Counted from the stretch's first letter, positions 8,210 through 17,746 are shown. The stretch is DNA of 64,000 nt from Corallococcus sp. EGB (GCF_019968905.1 NZ_CP079946.1:6483356-6547355); one strand, 5' to 3'. Translations and numbers: made by a program. The notes: a model not told the origin generated them from the letters alone.

Positions 8210-9850
8210 ATGGACCGGACGAAGTCTCTCTCGCTCGCTGCCCTGGCTGCCCTGATGGTTGGGGGGCTCGCTTCGTGCGAGGCGATCGCTCTGCCGCGTG
8301 ATCCCTATCTGCAGAAGGTGGGCCCCGACACCGCCACCGTCGCGTTCCGGCTGTCGTCCAACTGCTCCAGCGCGCAGGTGCGGTATGGCGTCGGTGATAT
8401 CAGCCAGACGGCCCGGTCCTCGGCCACCGCGAAGATCCACGCCGTGGTCCTCACCGGCCTGACTCCCGCCACCACCTACACGTACGCCGTGGACGCGTGC
8501 GGTGAGGCGTCGCTCCCCAAGACGTTCAGCACCGCTCCCGTGCCCGGCACGCGGCGCGCGCACTTCGCCGCCGTGGGTGACTTCGGCACCGGCGGCAGCG
8601 ACCAGAAGAAGGTCGCGGCCGCCATGCTCGCCGACAAGCCGGAGCTCTTCGTCGCCCTGGGTGACAACGCCTACTCGTCCGGCACCGAGGCCGAGTTCCA
8701 GAACAACCTCTTCACCCCCATGGCCGCCCTGCTCTCGCAGGTGCCCATGTTCGCCGCGCCCGGCAATCACGAGTACGTCACCAACGAGGCCCAGCCGTAC
8801 CTGGACAACCTCTACCTGCCCACCAACAACGCGGAGGGCTCCGAGCGCTACTACTCGTTCGACTGGGGGCATGTGCACTTCGTGTCCCTCGACTCCAACT
8901 GCGCCGTGGGCCTCGCGTCCGCGTCCAAGTGCACGCCCGCCGCGCAGAAGGCCTTCGTGGAGAAGGACCTGGCCGCCACCACGCAGCCGTGGAAGATCGT
9001 CTTCTTCCACCACCCGCCCTGGTCCAGCGGCGAGCACGGCTCCCAGCTCACCATGCGCCGGCAGTTCGGCCCGCTGTTCGAGAAGTACGGCGTGGACCTG
9101 GTCCTCACCGGCCATGATCACGACTACGAACGCAGCAAGCCCATGCTCGGTGACGCCGAGGCCGGCAAGAACGAGAAGGGCATTCCCTACCTCGTGGTCG
9201 GCGGCGGCGGCGCCACCCTGCGGACGTTCGCCAACGCGCGCCCGTCCTGGAGCGTCATCCGCGACGACGTGGCCCATGGCTTCCTCGACGTGAATGTCGT
9301 GGAGGGCACCCTCACCGCGAAGCTCGTGAAGACGGATGGCGGCATCCTGGACACCTTCACCCTCTCCAAGACGCTGCCCCCGCCGCCCGAGCAACCCCAG
9401 GGCACGCTGAACGTCGCCGTCGACAGCGCCAGCGGCACCGCGCCCCACACGGCTTCGTTCACCGCGACGGCCCCCCAGGCCAACGCCACCGTCACCTGGG
9501 ACTTCGGCGACGGCGCCACCGCCCAGGGCACGCAGGCCCAGCGCGTCTTCGCGCAGGCCGGCACCTACACGGTGACGGCCACGGCCACCGTCCAGGGCAC
9601 CGCTCCGCTGACGTCGACCACCGTCGTCACAGTCACGGCCAACGGCACCACCGACCCCGGCACGGGCGAGGACGCCGGCACCACGCCGTCCGACCCCGCC
9701 CCCCGCCCCGAGGTCCCGGCCACGCCCACGACGCCGGGGGATGACTCGAACGGGGGGAGTGGCTGCGCCGCCGGCCCGTCCGCAGCCCTGATTCCCGCCG
9801 CGACGGCCCTCGTGGCCGGACTCGTGCGCCGCCGTCGCCGCGACCGCTGA
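8210..9850 (+). CDS. Exported purple-acid-phosphatase-like metallophosphoesterase with PKD domain and sorting tail
   Basis: I chose the ATG at 8210 because GGAGG lies 4 bp upstream and the signal peptide (MDRTKSLSLAALAAL, then GGLASC) starts there. The 546-residue product has an Fn3/PAP N-domain at about 30-110. A calcineurin-like phosphoesterase domain follows at about 115-385 with all metal motifs: GDFGTGG, GDNAYSSG, GNHEY, HHPPW, GHDHDYER. A PKD domain at about 395-475 contains VTWDFGDG. The tail ends in SGCAAG, a hydrophobic stretch and RRRRRDR, which fits a MYXO-CTERM signal cleaved and anchored by myxosortase. The N-terminal LASC could alternatively be a lipobox. It probably hydrolyses phosphate esters at the cell surface. 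A palindrome array follows the stop codon. Confidence 0.88.
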   Translation: MDRTKSLSLAALAALMVGGLASCEAIALPRDPYLQKVGPDTATVAFRLSSNCSSAQVRYGVGDISQTARSSATAKIHAVVLTGLTPATTYTYAVDACGEASLPKTFSTAPVPGTRRAHFAAVGDFGTGGSDQKKVAAAMLADKPELFVALGDNAYSSGTEAEFQNNLFTPMAALLSQVPMFAAPGNHEYVTNEAQPYLDNLYLPTNNAEGSERYYSFDWGHVHFVSLDSNCAVGLASASKCTPAAQKAFVEKDLAATTQPWKIVFFHHPPWSSGEHGSQLTMRRQFGPLFEKYGVDLVLTGHDHDYERSKPMLGDAEAGKNEKGIPYLVVGGGGATLRTFANARPSWSVIRDDVAHGFLDVNVVEGTLTAKLVKTDGGILDTFTLSKTLPPPPEQPQGTLNVAVDSASGTAPHTASFTATAPQANATVTWDFGDGATAQGTQAQRVFAQAGTYTVTATATVQGTAPLTSTTVVTVTANGTTDPGTGEDAGTTPSDPAPRPEVPATPTTPGDDSNGGSGCAAGPSAALIPAATALVAGLVRRRRRDR

Positions 9851-9871
9851 GCCCCCGGAGGCGGGGCGCGG

Positions 9872-10216
9872 AAACCTGTCCGACTGTCGGACAGGTTTTG
9901 GACCACCGCGGCCCCACCCCGCCCTGGGCCGCTGTCCCGGACAGGTCGCGCGAACGGGTCCGACTGTCGGACAGGTCTTGTGGGCCCCCAGCGCGGGCCC
10001 GTGTCCAGGTGGCTCTCCCAGAGAGGCCTCTCGAACCTGTCCGACAGGGTTGGGTCCCCTACGGGCGGCCCCGTGACCGCGGGTTCCGGCAGGAGCGGGC
10101 CGCGCGAACGGGTCCGACTGTCGGACAGGTTTGGGGACCACTCCCGGCGGCCCCGCGTGGCTGGGGCGTTGGCTCCAGCCAGGCCGCGGAAACCTGTCCG
10201 ACAGTCGGACAGGTTT
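9872..10216. repeat. Array of five palindromic repeats at 76-84 bp spacing
   Basis: Five inverted repeats are centred at 9885, 9965, 10041, 10119 and 10203. The two outer ones (9872-9898 and 10190-10216) are perfect 27-bp palindromes with arm AAACCTGTCCGAC around one central T or A. The third is shortened to a 13-bp core (CCTGTC-C-GACAGG). A degenerate 13-bp copy lies at 9932-9944. The second and fourth share the leading flank CGCGCGAACGGG, giving a higher-order period of 154 bp. The array fills the 513-bp gap between two rightward genes. An isolated copy recurs at 31621. It behaves like a REP/BIME-type element, and it could also end transcription. Confidence 0.85.
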
Positions 10217-10363
10217 GGGCCCCTCGGCCCCGGGGGACGGGCCCCGAGAGCCTCTGACGCGGCTCCCAGACGCCTCCGGCCGGTCCCTCCAGGGCCTTCC
10301 GGGGGCGTCTTTTGCGTTCCCTGCTTGTCAACGCGGCCTGGGGGATGCGAAGGCCCATGCGAC

Positions 10364-11854
10364 ATGGCCACGACTCGCAAGCCTGGACCTTCCCGCAGTG
10401 GCGCCCCGAAGTCCGGCGGGCCCCGCCGCCCGTCCCGCCCTGGCGCTCCGAAGCGCAAGGACGCCGGTGGACGCGCCGACAAACCGAAGCTCAGCCGCGC
10501 CCAGCATGAACGCGCGCGCCCCAACCCGAACCGCCCCCTGCGCGAGGACCTGGTGCTCCAGGCCTGCCTGGAGGCCTACGGCGGCGTGCGCCGCGAGGGG
10601 CGCCTGTCCGACCGCGCCCTGGAGTTCGTGCTGCGCCGCAAGACAGCCCTGTACTCCACCGAGCGTCGCGCCGTGGCCGAGCGCGTCTACGCCCTGCTGC
10701 GCCGACAGCGCACCGTGGACTTCCTCCTGGAGAAGTCCCACCGGAAGTTCGACGCGCTGGACGCCACCCGCCAGGACGTCATGCGGCTCGCCGCGTCCCG
10801 CATCCTCCACGGCGAGGACCCCGCCTACGTCGCGCGCACCAGCGGACTCACCGGCCCGGACGTGTCCGTGCTCGACCGGCTGCCGGACGCCGCCGCGGAG
10901 CTGGATGCCCTGCCGGAGGCGAAGCGCTTCCCCATCGCCGCGTCGCTGCCGGACTTCCTCGCGGACCGCTTCCTCGCCGTCTTCGGCAAGGACGCCGCGC
11001 GCGCCGCCGAGGCCATGAACGAGCGCGCCCCGCTCATCGTCCGCGCCAACACGCTCAAGGGCGACCGCGCCCAGCTCCAGGAGCGGCTGGCGGCGGAGGA
11101 CGTGGAGTCCACCAAGCCCACGGCCCTGTCCCCCTTCGGCCTCGTCATGGAAACGCGGCTCAACCTCTTCTCCCTCCAGGACTTCAAGGACGGGGGGTTC
11201 GAGATCCAGGACGAGGGCAGCCAGTTGCTGGGCATGCTCGTGGACGCGCCGCCCACCCGCGTGGTGGACGCGTGCGCGGGCGCGGGCGGCAAGACGCTGC
11301 AGTTGGCCGCGCAGATGAAGAACCGCGGCGACCTGCACGCGCTGGACGTGGACGAAGGCCGCATGGAGGACCTGCGCAAGCGCGCGCGCCGCGCTGGCGT
11401 GCACAACGTGCGCACGCAGCTCATCCCCCATGAGGGCCCGGAGGCGGACGCCGCGCTCACGCCGCTCAAGGGCCAGGCGGACCGCGTGCTGGTGGACGCG
11501 CCGTGCAGCGGCACCGGCACCTTCCGCCGCAAGCCGGACGCGCGCTACCGCCTCACGCCGGAGGATTTGGAGATGCACGTGGGCCGGCAGAAGGCCCTGC
11601 TCGCGCGCTTCGCCATGCTGGTGAAGCCCGGCGGCCGGCTCATCTACGGCACGTGCAGCGTGCTGCGCGAGGAGAACGAAGAGGTGGTCGAGGACTTCCT
11701 GTCCAAGCACCCCGACTTCAGCGTGCGCCCCGTGGCGGAGGTGCTGGGCGCGGAGCTGGGCGGGAAGCTCGGCCCCGGCCCGTACCTGCGCCTGGCCCCG
11801 CACACCCACGGCACCGATGGCTTCTTCGGCGCCGTGCTCGTCAAGGCGAAGTAA
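10364..11854 (+). CDS. RsmB/NOP-family RNA cytosine-5 methyltransferase
   Basis: The 496-residue product has a basic, disordered N-terminus (residues 1-55, many Lys, Arg, Pro), an NusB-like helical domain (about 65-200), and a class I SAM-dependent methyltransferase domain from about 270. The SAM loop is VDACAGAGGKTLQL. The two cysteines of m5C enzymes are present in DAPCSGTGTFRRKPD and GTCSVLREEN. Family members methylate cytosine in 16S rRNA, so this is probably RsmB or a paralogue. I placed the start at the ATG at 10364; the frame stays open further upstream, but only through the palindrome array, which is unlikely to be coding. Confidence 0.9.
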   Translation: MATTRKPGPSRSGAPKSGGPRRPSRPGAPKRKDAGGRADKPKLSRAQHERARPNPNRPLREDLVLQACLEAYGGVRREGRLSDRALEFVLRRKTALYSTERRAVAERVYALLRRQRTVDFLLEKSHRKFDALDATRQDVMRLAASRILHGEDPAYVARTSGLTGPDVSVLDRLPDAAAELDALPEAKRFPIAASLPDFLADRFLAVFGKDAARAAEAMNERAPLIVRANTLKGDRAQLQERLAAEDVESTKPTALSPFGLVMETRLNLFSLQDFKDGGFEIQDEGSQLLGMLVDAPPTRVVDACAGAGGKTLQLAAQMKNRGDLHALDVDEGRMEDLRKRARRAGVHNVRTQLIPHEGPEADAALTPLKGQADRVLVDAPCSGTGTFRRKPDARYRLTPEDLEMHVGRQKALLARFAMLVKPGGRLIYGTCSVLREENEEVVEDFLSKHPDFSVRPVAEVLGAELGGKLGPGPYLRLAPHTHGTDGFFGAVLVKAK

Positions 11855-11890
11855 CCCCGCGGTCCCCCGACGAAGAAAGGCCTCAAGTCC

Positions 11891-13663
11891 ATGTCGCTCG
11901 CCGTCCACTACCGCGTCGCCATGCCCCGTCCGCATGCGCACCTGTTCGAGGTGGAGGCGACCTTCCCCGCCGGTCCCGACGTGCTGGACGCGGTGATGCC
12001 GGTGTGGACGCCGGGCAGCTACCTGGTGCGCGAGTACGCCCGCCAGGTGCAGGACGTCACCGCGCGGGGGGCGGACGGCCAGCCCCTGCCGGTGCGCCGC
12101 GTGGACAAGCGCACCTGGCGCGTGGACGCGAAGGGGCAGGCCGTCACCCTGCGCTACCGCGTCTACGCGAACGAGCTGTCCGTGCGCACCAGCCACCTGG
12201 ACGGCAGCCACGCCTACTTCAACGGCGCCACGGTGTTCCTCTACACGGAAGCCACGCGCGCCCTGCCCCACCACGTCACCGTGGACGCGCCGCGGGACTG
12301 GCGCACGTTCTGCGCGCTGGACCAGGACGCGGGCACCTTCGTCGCGCCGGACTACGACACGCTCGTGGACAGCCCCTTCGAGGTGGGCCCGCACACGCCG
12401 CTCACCTTCACCGCCGCGGGCGTGCCGCATGAGGTGGTGGTGTGGGGCGACAGCGTGCCGGACGCGGAGCGGCTGTGCGCGGACATGCAGCGCATCTGCG
12501 AGGCCCAGGCGCGCATGTACGAAGGGCTGCCGCTGAAGCGCTACCTGTTCCTCGTCTACCTCACCGACAAGGGCCGGGGCGGGCTGGAGCACCAGGCCTC
12601 CACCGCGCTGCTCTTCCCGCGCACGGGCCTTTCCACGCACCGGGGCTGGGAGGACTTCCTCACGCTGGTGGCGCACGAGTACTTCCACCTGTGGAACATC
12701 AAGCGGGTGAAGCCGCGCGCGCTGGTGCCGTTCGACTACGCGCAGGAGAACTACACCACGCTGCTGTGGGCCTTCGAGGGCGGCACCGCGTACTACGACA
12801 ACCTCTTCGTGCGCCGCGCGGGGCTGATGTCTCCCACGCGCTACCTGGCCCGGCTGGGGGAGACGCTCAGCCTGCTGCACTCCACCCCGGGCCGCCGCGT
12901 GCAGACGCTCACGGAGGCGTCGCTCGTCAGCTGGGTGAAGCACTACCGCCCGGACGAGCACTCCACCAACAGCGCCATCTCCTACTACCTGAAGGGCGAG
13001 GTGGTGTGCGCGCTGCTGGACCTGGAGGTGCGCCGCGCCACCAACGACGCGAAGTGCCTGGATGACGTCATGCGGTTGCTGTGGCAACGCCATGGCGACG
13101 GCTCCGGCGTCCCGGAGGACGGCGTGGAGAAGGCCGCGAGCGAGGTCGCGGGCGTGGACCTGACGCCCTTCTTCGACCGGGCGGTGCGCTCCACGGAGGA
13201 CCTGGACTACAGCGTGTTCGCGCACGTGGGGCTGGAGGTGTCCTTCCGCGTGCGGGAGGCCCCCAACGACAAGGGCGGCACGCCGCCGCGCCTCAAGGGC
13301 GAGCCCAAGCCCAAGGGCTGGCTGGGCGTCACCGTGCGCGGCTCCTCCACGCTCTCCACCGTGCCGGAGGGCACGCCCGCGCTGGAGGCCGGCCTGTACC
13401 CGGAGGACGAGGTGGTGGCGCTGGACGGCTGGCGCGTGGACGGCCCGGGGCTCATCGCCCGCTGCGAGGACAAGCGCCCCGGCGACACCGTGCGGGTGAC
13501 GCTGTTCCGCCGCGACCGCCTGCTGGAGGTGCCGGTGGTGCTGGGCCAGAAGCCCGCGGACGCCGCGTGGCTGCAGCGCGTGGAGCGCCCCACGGACGCG
13601 CAGAAGGCCGCGTTCCAGGCGTGGCTGGGCTCCCCCTGGGATGAGACTCCCGGTCCGGCGTAG
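11891..13663 (+). CDS. M61-family metallopeptidase with C-terminal PDZ domain
   Basis: The 590-residue product has an N-terminal beta domain (MPVWTPGSYLVREYARQVQD is typical of M61), then the gluzincin zinc site HEYFHLWNIKR followed by FEGGTAYYDN, whose glutamate is the third zinc ligand. A PDZ domain occupies about residues 475-560 (KGWLGVTVRG, ALEAGLYPEDEVVALDGWRV). M61 enzymes are glycyl aminopeptidases or related. There is no signal peptide, so it is probably cytoplasmic. It starts 36 bp after the RsmB-like gene and likely shares its transcript. Confidence 0.9.
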   Translation: MSLAVHYRVAMPRPHAHLFEVEATFPAGPDVLDAVMPVWTPGSYLVREYARQVQDVTARGADGQPLPVRRVDKRTWRVDAKGQAVTLRYRVYANELSVRTSHLDGSHAYFNGATVFLYTEATRALPHHVTVDAPRDWRTFCALDQDAGTFVAPDYDTLVDSPFEVGPHTPLTFTAAGVPHEVVVWGDSVPDAERLCADMQRICEAQARMYEGLPLKRYLFLVYLTDKGRGGLEHQASTALLFPRTGLSTHRGWEDFLTLVAHEYFHLWNIKRVKPRALVPFDYAQENYTTLLWAFEGGTAYYDNLFVRRAGLMSPTRYLARLGETLSLLHSTPGRRVQTLTEASLVSWVKHYRPDEHSTNSAISYYLKGEVVCALLDLEVRRATNDAKCLDDVMRLLWQRHGDGSGVPEDGVEKAASEVAGVDLTPFFDRAVRSTEDLDYSVFAHVGLEVSFRVREAPNDKGGTPPRLKGEPKPKGWLGVTVRGSSTLSTVPEGTPALEAGLYPEDEVVALDGWRVDGPGLIARCEDKRPGDTVRVTLFRRDRLLEVPVVLGQKPADAAWLQRVERPTDAQKAAFQAWLGSPWDETPGPA

Positions 13664-13676
13664 GCTTGCCGGCCGC

Positions 13677-15104
13677 ATGGCCGCCCCCGCTCCCGCCGCC
13701 CTCCCCACCTGCGCAGGCCACCCGGACGCCGCCGCCGGCTGGCGCTGCGAGCACTGCGAAGCCCTGCTGTGCCCCGCCTGCGTGCAGACCCGGCGCATGG
13801 GCACGGTGGAGTACTCCGTCTGCGCCCGGTGCCAGGGCACGGCGAACGTGCTCCTGCGCCACCGCAGGCATCGCCCCCTGGGGGCGCGGCTCGTCCAGGC
13901 CCTGCGCTTCCCGTTCACGGGGCCGGGCCTCCAGGCGCTCGTGGCCGTCGCGCTGGTGCTGGCCGTGCTGCGCATGTGCGTGGTGGGCGTCGTGATCATC
14001 GCGGTGCTGCCCCTCACGCTCGCGCTGGGCGTCTTCTGGGCGGCCTTCTTCGCGATCGTGCGCGGCGCGGCGCGGGGAGAGCCAGCGACGGACACCCCCG
14101 GCTTCACCGACCTCGCCCGGGACAACCTCCTGCCCGGCCTCACCGGCCTGGGCGTCACCGTGGGCGTCTTCCTGCCCGCGCTCGTCCGTGTGTGGCGGCT
14201 GCTACCGTCCGCATCCTCCAACGAAGTCCTGGCGCGCATCACGCACCCGCTGGACACGCTGGGAGCTCCGGACGTCTGGGCGGATCCGCTCTTCTGGGGC
14301 CTGACGGTCCTGGGGCTCCTGTGGCTGCCGTGGGCGCTGCTGGTGGCCGCGATGACGCGGTCGGTGCTCACCGCGCTCCATCCCCTGCGCGCGCTCGCCT
14401 GCATCCGCGCGGTGGGGCGCGACGCGCGCGTCGTCACGGGCGTGTTCCTGCTCCTCGGCCTGGCGCATGGGGGGCTGCACGTGGCCGCGCAGGCGGTGCT
14501 CGAACTGCCCATCCTCATCGTGCCCCGGCTGCTCGCGGAGGCGCTCACGTGCCTGGCGCCCTTCGCGGCGGCGAGCCTGCTGGGGCTCGTGCTCTATGTG
14601 CACGGGGACACGCTGGGCTACCTGCCCGAGCGCGACTTCCTGGAGCCCACGCTGGGAGACACCGCGCCCCTGCACGCCCCCGAGTCCCTGCGCGGCTCCA
14701 CCGTCCCCGAAGCCGTGGGACTCGACGAAGCGCAGACCGGGGCGCAGGTGGCGGAGCTCGCCGCGGCGGTGGAGGCGCGCGACGTGGCGAAGGCGCTGGC
14801 GCTGTACCGCGTGCTCCACGTTCTGCCACGCCTGAAGATTTCGCCGTCACACCACCTGTTCATCGGACAGGCCTCGGCAGTGGAAGGAGATTTCCCACTG
14901 TCGGTCAAAGCGTTGGAAGCCGCGGCGGACGCGGCGCCGGATGAACCCACCGCGCCCCGCGCGTTGGTGCTGCTGGCGCGCGTGCAGGGGGAGAAGTTGG
15001 GAAACACGTCGCGCGCGGAGGAAATCTACCGGTACATCCTGCACCGTCATCCGGACACGGAGGCCGCACGTTTTGCCCACGCGCGGCTGTCTCCCGCCGC
15101 CTGA
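13677..15104 (+). CDS. B-box-like zinc finger, multi-pass membrane and TPR protein
   Basis: I chose the ATG at 13677 (MAAPAPAALPTC), 13 bp after the previous stop; an in-frame start at 13641 would overlap it. The 475-residue product begins with a zinc-finger-like module (residues about 10-50: C-x-x-H, then CEHCEALLCPACV and CARC). It continues with about six hydrophobic segments (about 75-330) and ends with TPR-like helices (about 375-475, including EEIYRYILHRHPDTEAARFA). The layout suggests an inner-membrane protein with a cytosolic zinc-binding head and a protein-interaction tail. The function is unknown. It is in line with the RsmB-like and M61 genes and may be co-transcribed. Confidence 0.75.
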   Translation: MAAPAPAALPTCAGHPDAAAGWRCEHCEALLCPACVQTRRMGTVEYSVCARCQGTANVLLRHRRHRPLGARLVQALRFPFTGPGLQALVAVALVLAVLRMCVVGVVIIAVLPLTLALGVFWAAFFAIVRGAARGEPATDTPGFTDLARDNLLPGLTGLGVTVGVFLPALVRVWRLLPSASSNEVLARITHPLDTLGAPDVWADPLFWGLTVLGLLWLPWALLVAAMTRSVLTALHPLRALACIRAVGRDARVVTGVFLLLGLAHGGLHVAAQAVLELPILIVPRLLAEALTCLAPFAAASLLGLVLYVHGDTLGYLPERDFLEPTLGDTAPLHAPESLRGSTVPEAVGLDEAQTGAQVAELAAAVEARDVAKALALYRVLHVLPRLKISPSHHLFIGQASAVEGDFPLSVKALEAAADAAPDEPTAPRALVLLARVQGEKLGNTSRAEEIYRYILHRHPDTEAARFAHARLSPAA

Positions 15105-15171
15105 CACATGCATTGCAGCCCCCGCCCCCCGGTATCAGATTCCATGCATGCAACGGGTTGGGGGCGTGGGG

Positions 15172-15561
15172 ATGGGAAAGCGGCTGAAGCGGTTGGGGTG
15201 TTTGGGGCTCCTCGCGGGCGTGCTGGTGACGGGCTGTGATGAAGCCCCCAGCGCGAACCGGCACGAGGACAGCTGCGCGGAGCCGCTGTCGCTGCGCGTG
15301 GAGGTGATGTCCTCGGACGGCGCGTACGTCCAGGGCGCGTCCGTGACAGCGACCAACATGGAGAGCAACGTCAGCATCACGGGCATGACGGATGACCGGG
15401 GCGTCACCACGGCCATCAACGAAACGCTCGCGCCCAGCCCCATCCGCGTGGTGGCCACCGCGGGCTCGCACGTGACGCACGCCGAGCGCGTGGAGTGGAC
15501 GTGCGACGGCTGTCACTGTACGCCTGTTCCCGGCTCGCTGACGCTCAAGCTCCAGGATTGA
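15172..15561 (+). CDS. Small lipoprotein with Ig-like/carboxypeptidase-regulatory fold
   Basis: The 129-residue product has a clear lipoprotein signal (KRLKRLGCLGLLAGVLVTGC). I chose the ATG at 15172 over 15148 because the signal peptide then starts with its basic stretch. The mature part contains a beta-sandwich pattern, LRVEVMSSDGAYVQGASVTA then DDRGVTTAINETL, typical of carboxypeptidase-regulatory-like domains. A cysteine cluster, CDGCHC, lies near the end and might bind metal or form disulfides. It is probably periplasmic or outer-membrane bound, role unknown. Confidence 0.75.
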   Translation: MGKRLKRLGCLGLLAGVLVTGCDEAPSANRHEDSCAEPLSLRVEVMSSDGAYVQGASVTATNMESNVSITGMTDDRGVTTAINETLAPSPIRVVATAGSHVTHAERVEWTCDGCHCTPVPGSLTLKLQD

Positions 15562-15840
15562 GCCGGAAGACGTGACACTGGGACCGGGGCGCGCGGAAAA
15601 TCCACCGCCCCGGGCCGGCGAACGGTTGTGTGGACCCGCCTGTGCGCGATACCACTTACGCCATGCGTCAAGCCCGCATGCCCACGTTCGCGTCGGTCCG
15701 GCTCTCCCCCAGCCTCGCCGCCCGCCCGTCTGGCCTGACGGCGTGCGTGCGGGCGTGTTGTCGCGGCACTGGTGTTCCTCCGCTCCAGTAAGCCGTGCAA
15801 CCGCGCTACCCGCAGGGTAGGCAATCCCGAAGGTTCCCCC

Positions 15841-16719
15841 ATGTCCGCGGAAATTGTGCAGGCACTGCTCGCATGCTCGGTGACCGAGCTGACCGGGCGG
15901 TTCGTCACCCAGGCGCAGCCCATCCCCCAAGGCCTGCTCGAAGCGCTGGAGGCAGACCCGCGTCAGGGCGCGCAGGCGCTCGCGAAGAGGCTCCGCTCCC
16001 GTCAGGAGAAGAACCGGGCGGAGGGGCAGCGGCTGCGGCACCTGCTGAAGTTCGAAACGGAGTTGTGGGAGCGGGGGCTGCTCAAGGTGGCGGGCGTGGA
16101 CGAGGCGGGCATGGCGCCGCTCGCGGGCCCCGTCGTCGCGGCCGCGGCCATCCTGCCCAAGGGCTACAGGCTCAAGGGCTTGGATGACTCGAAGAAGATC
16201 CTGGACCCGGACAAGCGCGAGGCGCTGGCGGAGGCCCTCAAGCGCGACGTGGTGGCGTGGGCGGTGGGCCGGGCGGAGGTGGAGGAGATTGATCAGCTCA
16301 ACATCTACCACGCGGGCCTGCTGGCCATGCGGCGCGCGGTGGAGGGGCTGGGGCTGACGCCCGACTACGTGCTGGTGGACGCGCGCACGATTCCCCAGTG
16401 CCCGGCTCCGCAGCGGGGCATCATCAAGGGCGACTCGCTGTCGTTGAGCATCGCGGCGGCGTCCGTGTTGGCGAAGACGACGCGCGACCGGCTGATGGCA
16501 GAGTTGGATGCGCAGTATCCCGGCTATGGGCTGGCGGCGCACAAGGGCTACCCCACCGCGCAGCATGTGCAGGCCATCCAGGCCCTGGGCGTGCTGCCCA
16601 TCCACCGCCGGAGCTTCGGTCCGGTGCGCGAGGCGCTCGGGCTGGCGCAGCCCTCCGGGCCCGTCCCGATGCAGTCGGAGCTGTTCGCCGCTACTCCTGC
16701 TCCGATGGCGAAGCGATGA
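15841..16719 (+). CDS. rnhB: Ribonuclease HII with N-terminal extension and altered GRG motif
   Basis: This 292-residue enzyme should cleave RNA in RNA-DNA hybrids, including single ribonucleotides in DNA. The acidic catalytic residues are visible: D and E in VAGVDEAG (about residue 87), D in [10 protein letters not shown] and D in AKTTRDRLM, followed by [13 protein letters not shown]. The substrate-sensing motif after VDEA, normally GRGPLAGP, reads GMAPLAGP here. About 75 helical residues precede the core, longer than in most bacterial RNases HII. I used the ATG at 15841, after a small hairpin (CTACCC-GCA-GGGTAG) at 15806-15820. The stop overlaps the next gene by 4 bp (ATGA). Confidence 0.88.
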   Translation: MSAEIVQALLACSVTELTGRFVTQAQPIPQGLLEALEADPRQGAQALAKRLRSRQEKNRAEGQRLRHLLKFETELWERGLLKVAGVDEAGMAPLAGPVVAAAAILPKGYRLKGLDDSKKILDPDKREALAEALKRDVVAWAVGRAEVEEIDQLNIYHAGLLAMRRAVEGLGLTPDYVLVDARTIPQCPAPQRGIIKGDSLSLSIAAASVLAKTTRDRLMAELDAQYPGYGLAAHKGYPTAQHVQAIQALGVLPIHRRSFGPVREALGLAQPSGPVPMQSELFAATPAPMAKR

Positions 16720-17351
16720 GCGCGGATCGGGACATCGACGGGTGGCTGGCCGAGCGGGGCGTCACGCTGATGGACGCACGCGCGCGGGCGCGGGGCGTGC
16801 TGGAAGAGGCAGGGCTCACGCGGCCGGGCAAGGCGCGGATGAGCGAGCCCAAGCTGCTGAGAGCCGCCGAGGTGCTGGCCGAGCGCTTCTTCCAGGTGTG
16901 CTCGGATCCCGCCTGCCTCCAGGTGGCGACGGCGAGCGGCCGGGAGCCCCTGCGGGTGGAGCCCCGGAGCCACTGCGCGCGGTGCGGCGGCAGCGCCAAC
17001 CGGCGCGCGGAGGTGGCCTTCGTGGAGATGTGCCACCAGCGCGGCGTGCAGCGCGTGGTGGTGGTGGGCGGCTCGCCCGCGGTGCGTGAGGAGTTGGAGG
17101 AGCGGCTGGGCGGCCACATCTCCCTGCGCATGGTGGACGGCACGGAGCGCCGCACGGCGGACCGCGCGAAGAGCGACCTGGAGTGGGCGGACCTGGTGCT
17201 GGTGTGGGGCGCCACGGAGCTGCACCACAAGGTGTCCAGCCACTACACGCACCTGGCCTCCGCGCACCACCGCAAGGTGGTGCACGTGGTGCGCCGGGGC
17301 GTGGCCGCGCTGCTGGATGAGGCGATGGTCCACCTGCAGCGCGCGCGCTAG
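16716..17351 (+). CDS. DUF2325-like protein with zinc-finger motif, coupled to rnhB
   Basis: The 211-residue product starts within the rnhB stop (ATGA), so the two are translationally coupled. Residues about 65-95 contain CSDPAC and HCARCGG, a likely zinc site. Residues about 110-210 form a small Rossmann-like unit with [23 protein letters not shown] and [16 protein letters not shown], matching the layout of DUF2325. The coupling to RNase HII suggests a nucleic-acid-linked role, which is inference. The last 32 bp of the coding region are one copy of a perfect direct repeat whose second copy lies at 18707. Confidence 0.75.
   Translation: MSADRDIDGWLAERGVTLMDARARARGVLEEAGLTRPGKARMSEPKLLRAAEVLAERFFQVCSDPACLQVATASGREPLRVEPRSHCARCGGSANRRAEVAFVEMCHQRGVQRVVVVGGSPAVREELEERLGGHISLRMVDGTERRTADRAKSDLEWADLVLVWGATELHHKVSSHYTHLASAHHRKVVHVVRRGVAALLDEAMVHLQRAR
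17315..17346 (+). repeat. 32-bp direct repeat, left copy (inside 3' end of DUF2325-like gene)
   Basis: It begins GGATGAGGCGATGG and ends CAGCGCGCGC. It is identical over 32 bp to 18707-18738. It encodes the C-terminal [10 protein letters not shown] of the gene. The two copies bound a segment carrying one lipoprotein gene. Confidence 0.9.
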
Positions 17352-17746
17352 GAAGCAAGACGCACCTCGGAAGGAGGCTCCCGCCGCTGGCGCCTCCCCG
17401 AGCCGATTCGCACGTGGCCGGCAGGAGCACGGCGCGGCTGCCATTGGCGTCCATGGGCCCCAGACACGCGCGGCGTTCAGGGCCCGGCGAGTTCCCGTCC
17501 AATGGCAACCGTTACACCGGCCCTGGCAGGCCCGAAACGCACATGCGTCACATTCCGTTGTCCCAGGTCCAGGAGTGATGAGGCGCTGGCCCAACGCGCT
17601 GAACTCCCGGATGTGATTGCGTGCTGGCCCTCAGGGCATTGCCGTCAAGTTCGACGGTCGCAGGGAGTCCTTCAATCAAATATGGCCATGGGAGCGCGGC
17701 AAACGCCATGATGGATGCCAGGAAATGCCAGCCCGAGGAGTCCTGC
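17352..17746. other. 395-bp gap without a supportable gene
   Basis: No convincing coding frame is seen. A 9-bp inverted pair (TGCCATTGG and CCAATGGCA) lies about 50 bp apart near 17438-17505. The gap is inside the segment bounded by the 32-bp direct repeats and may contain the promoter of the lipoprotein gene. Confidence 0.4.

Noticed and set aside
9872-10216. Could the regular palindrome array be a CRISPR?
   Set aside because: Repeats are fully palindromic, spacers share sequence with each other and have a 154-bp super-period, only five units exist, and no cas gene is in the window.
8006-14548. Very long minus-strand frames (711 and 1,406 codons)
   Set aside because: They lie opposite the metallophosphoesterase, RsmB-like, M61 and zinc-finger membrane genes, which carry clear motifs; composition is that of GC-rich antisense frames.
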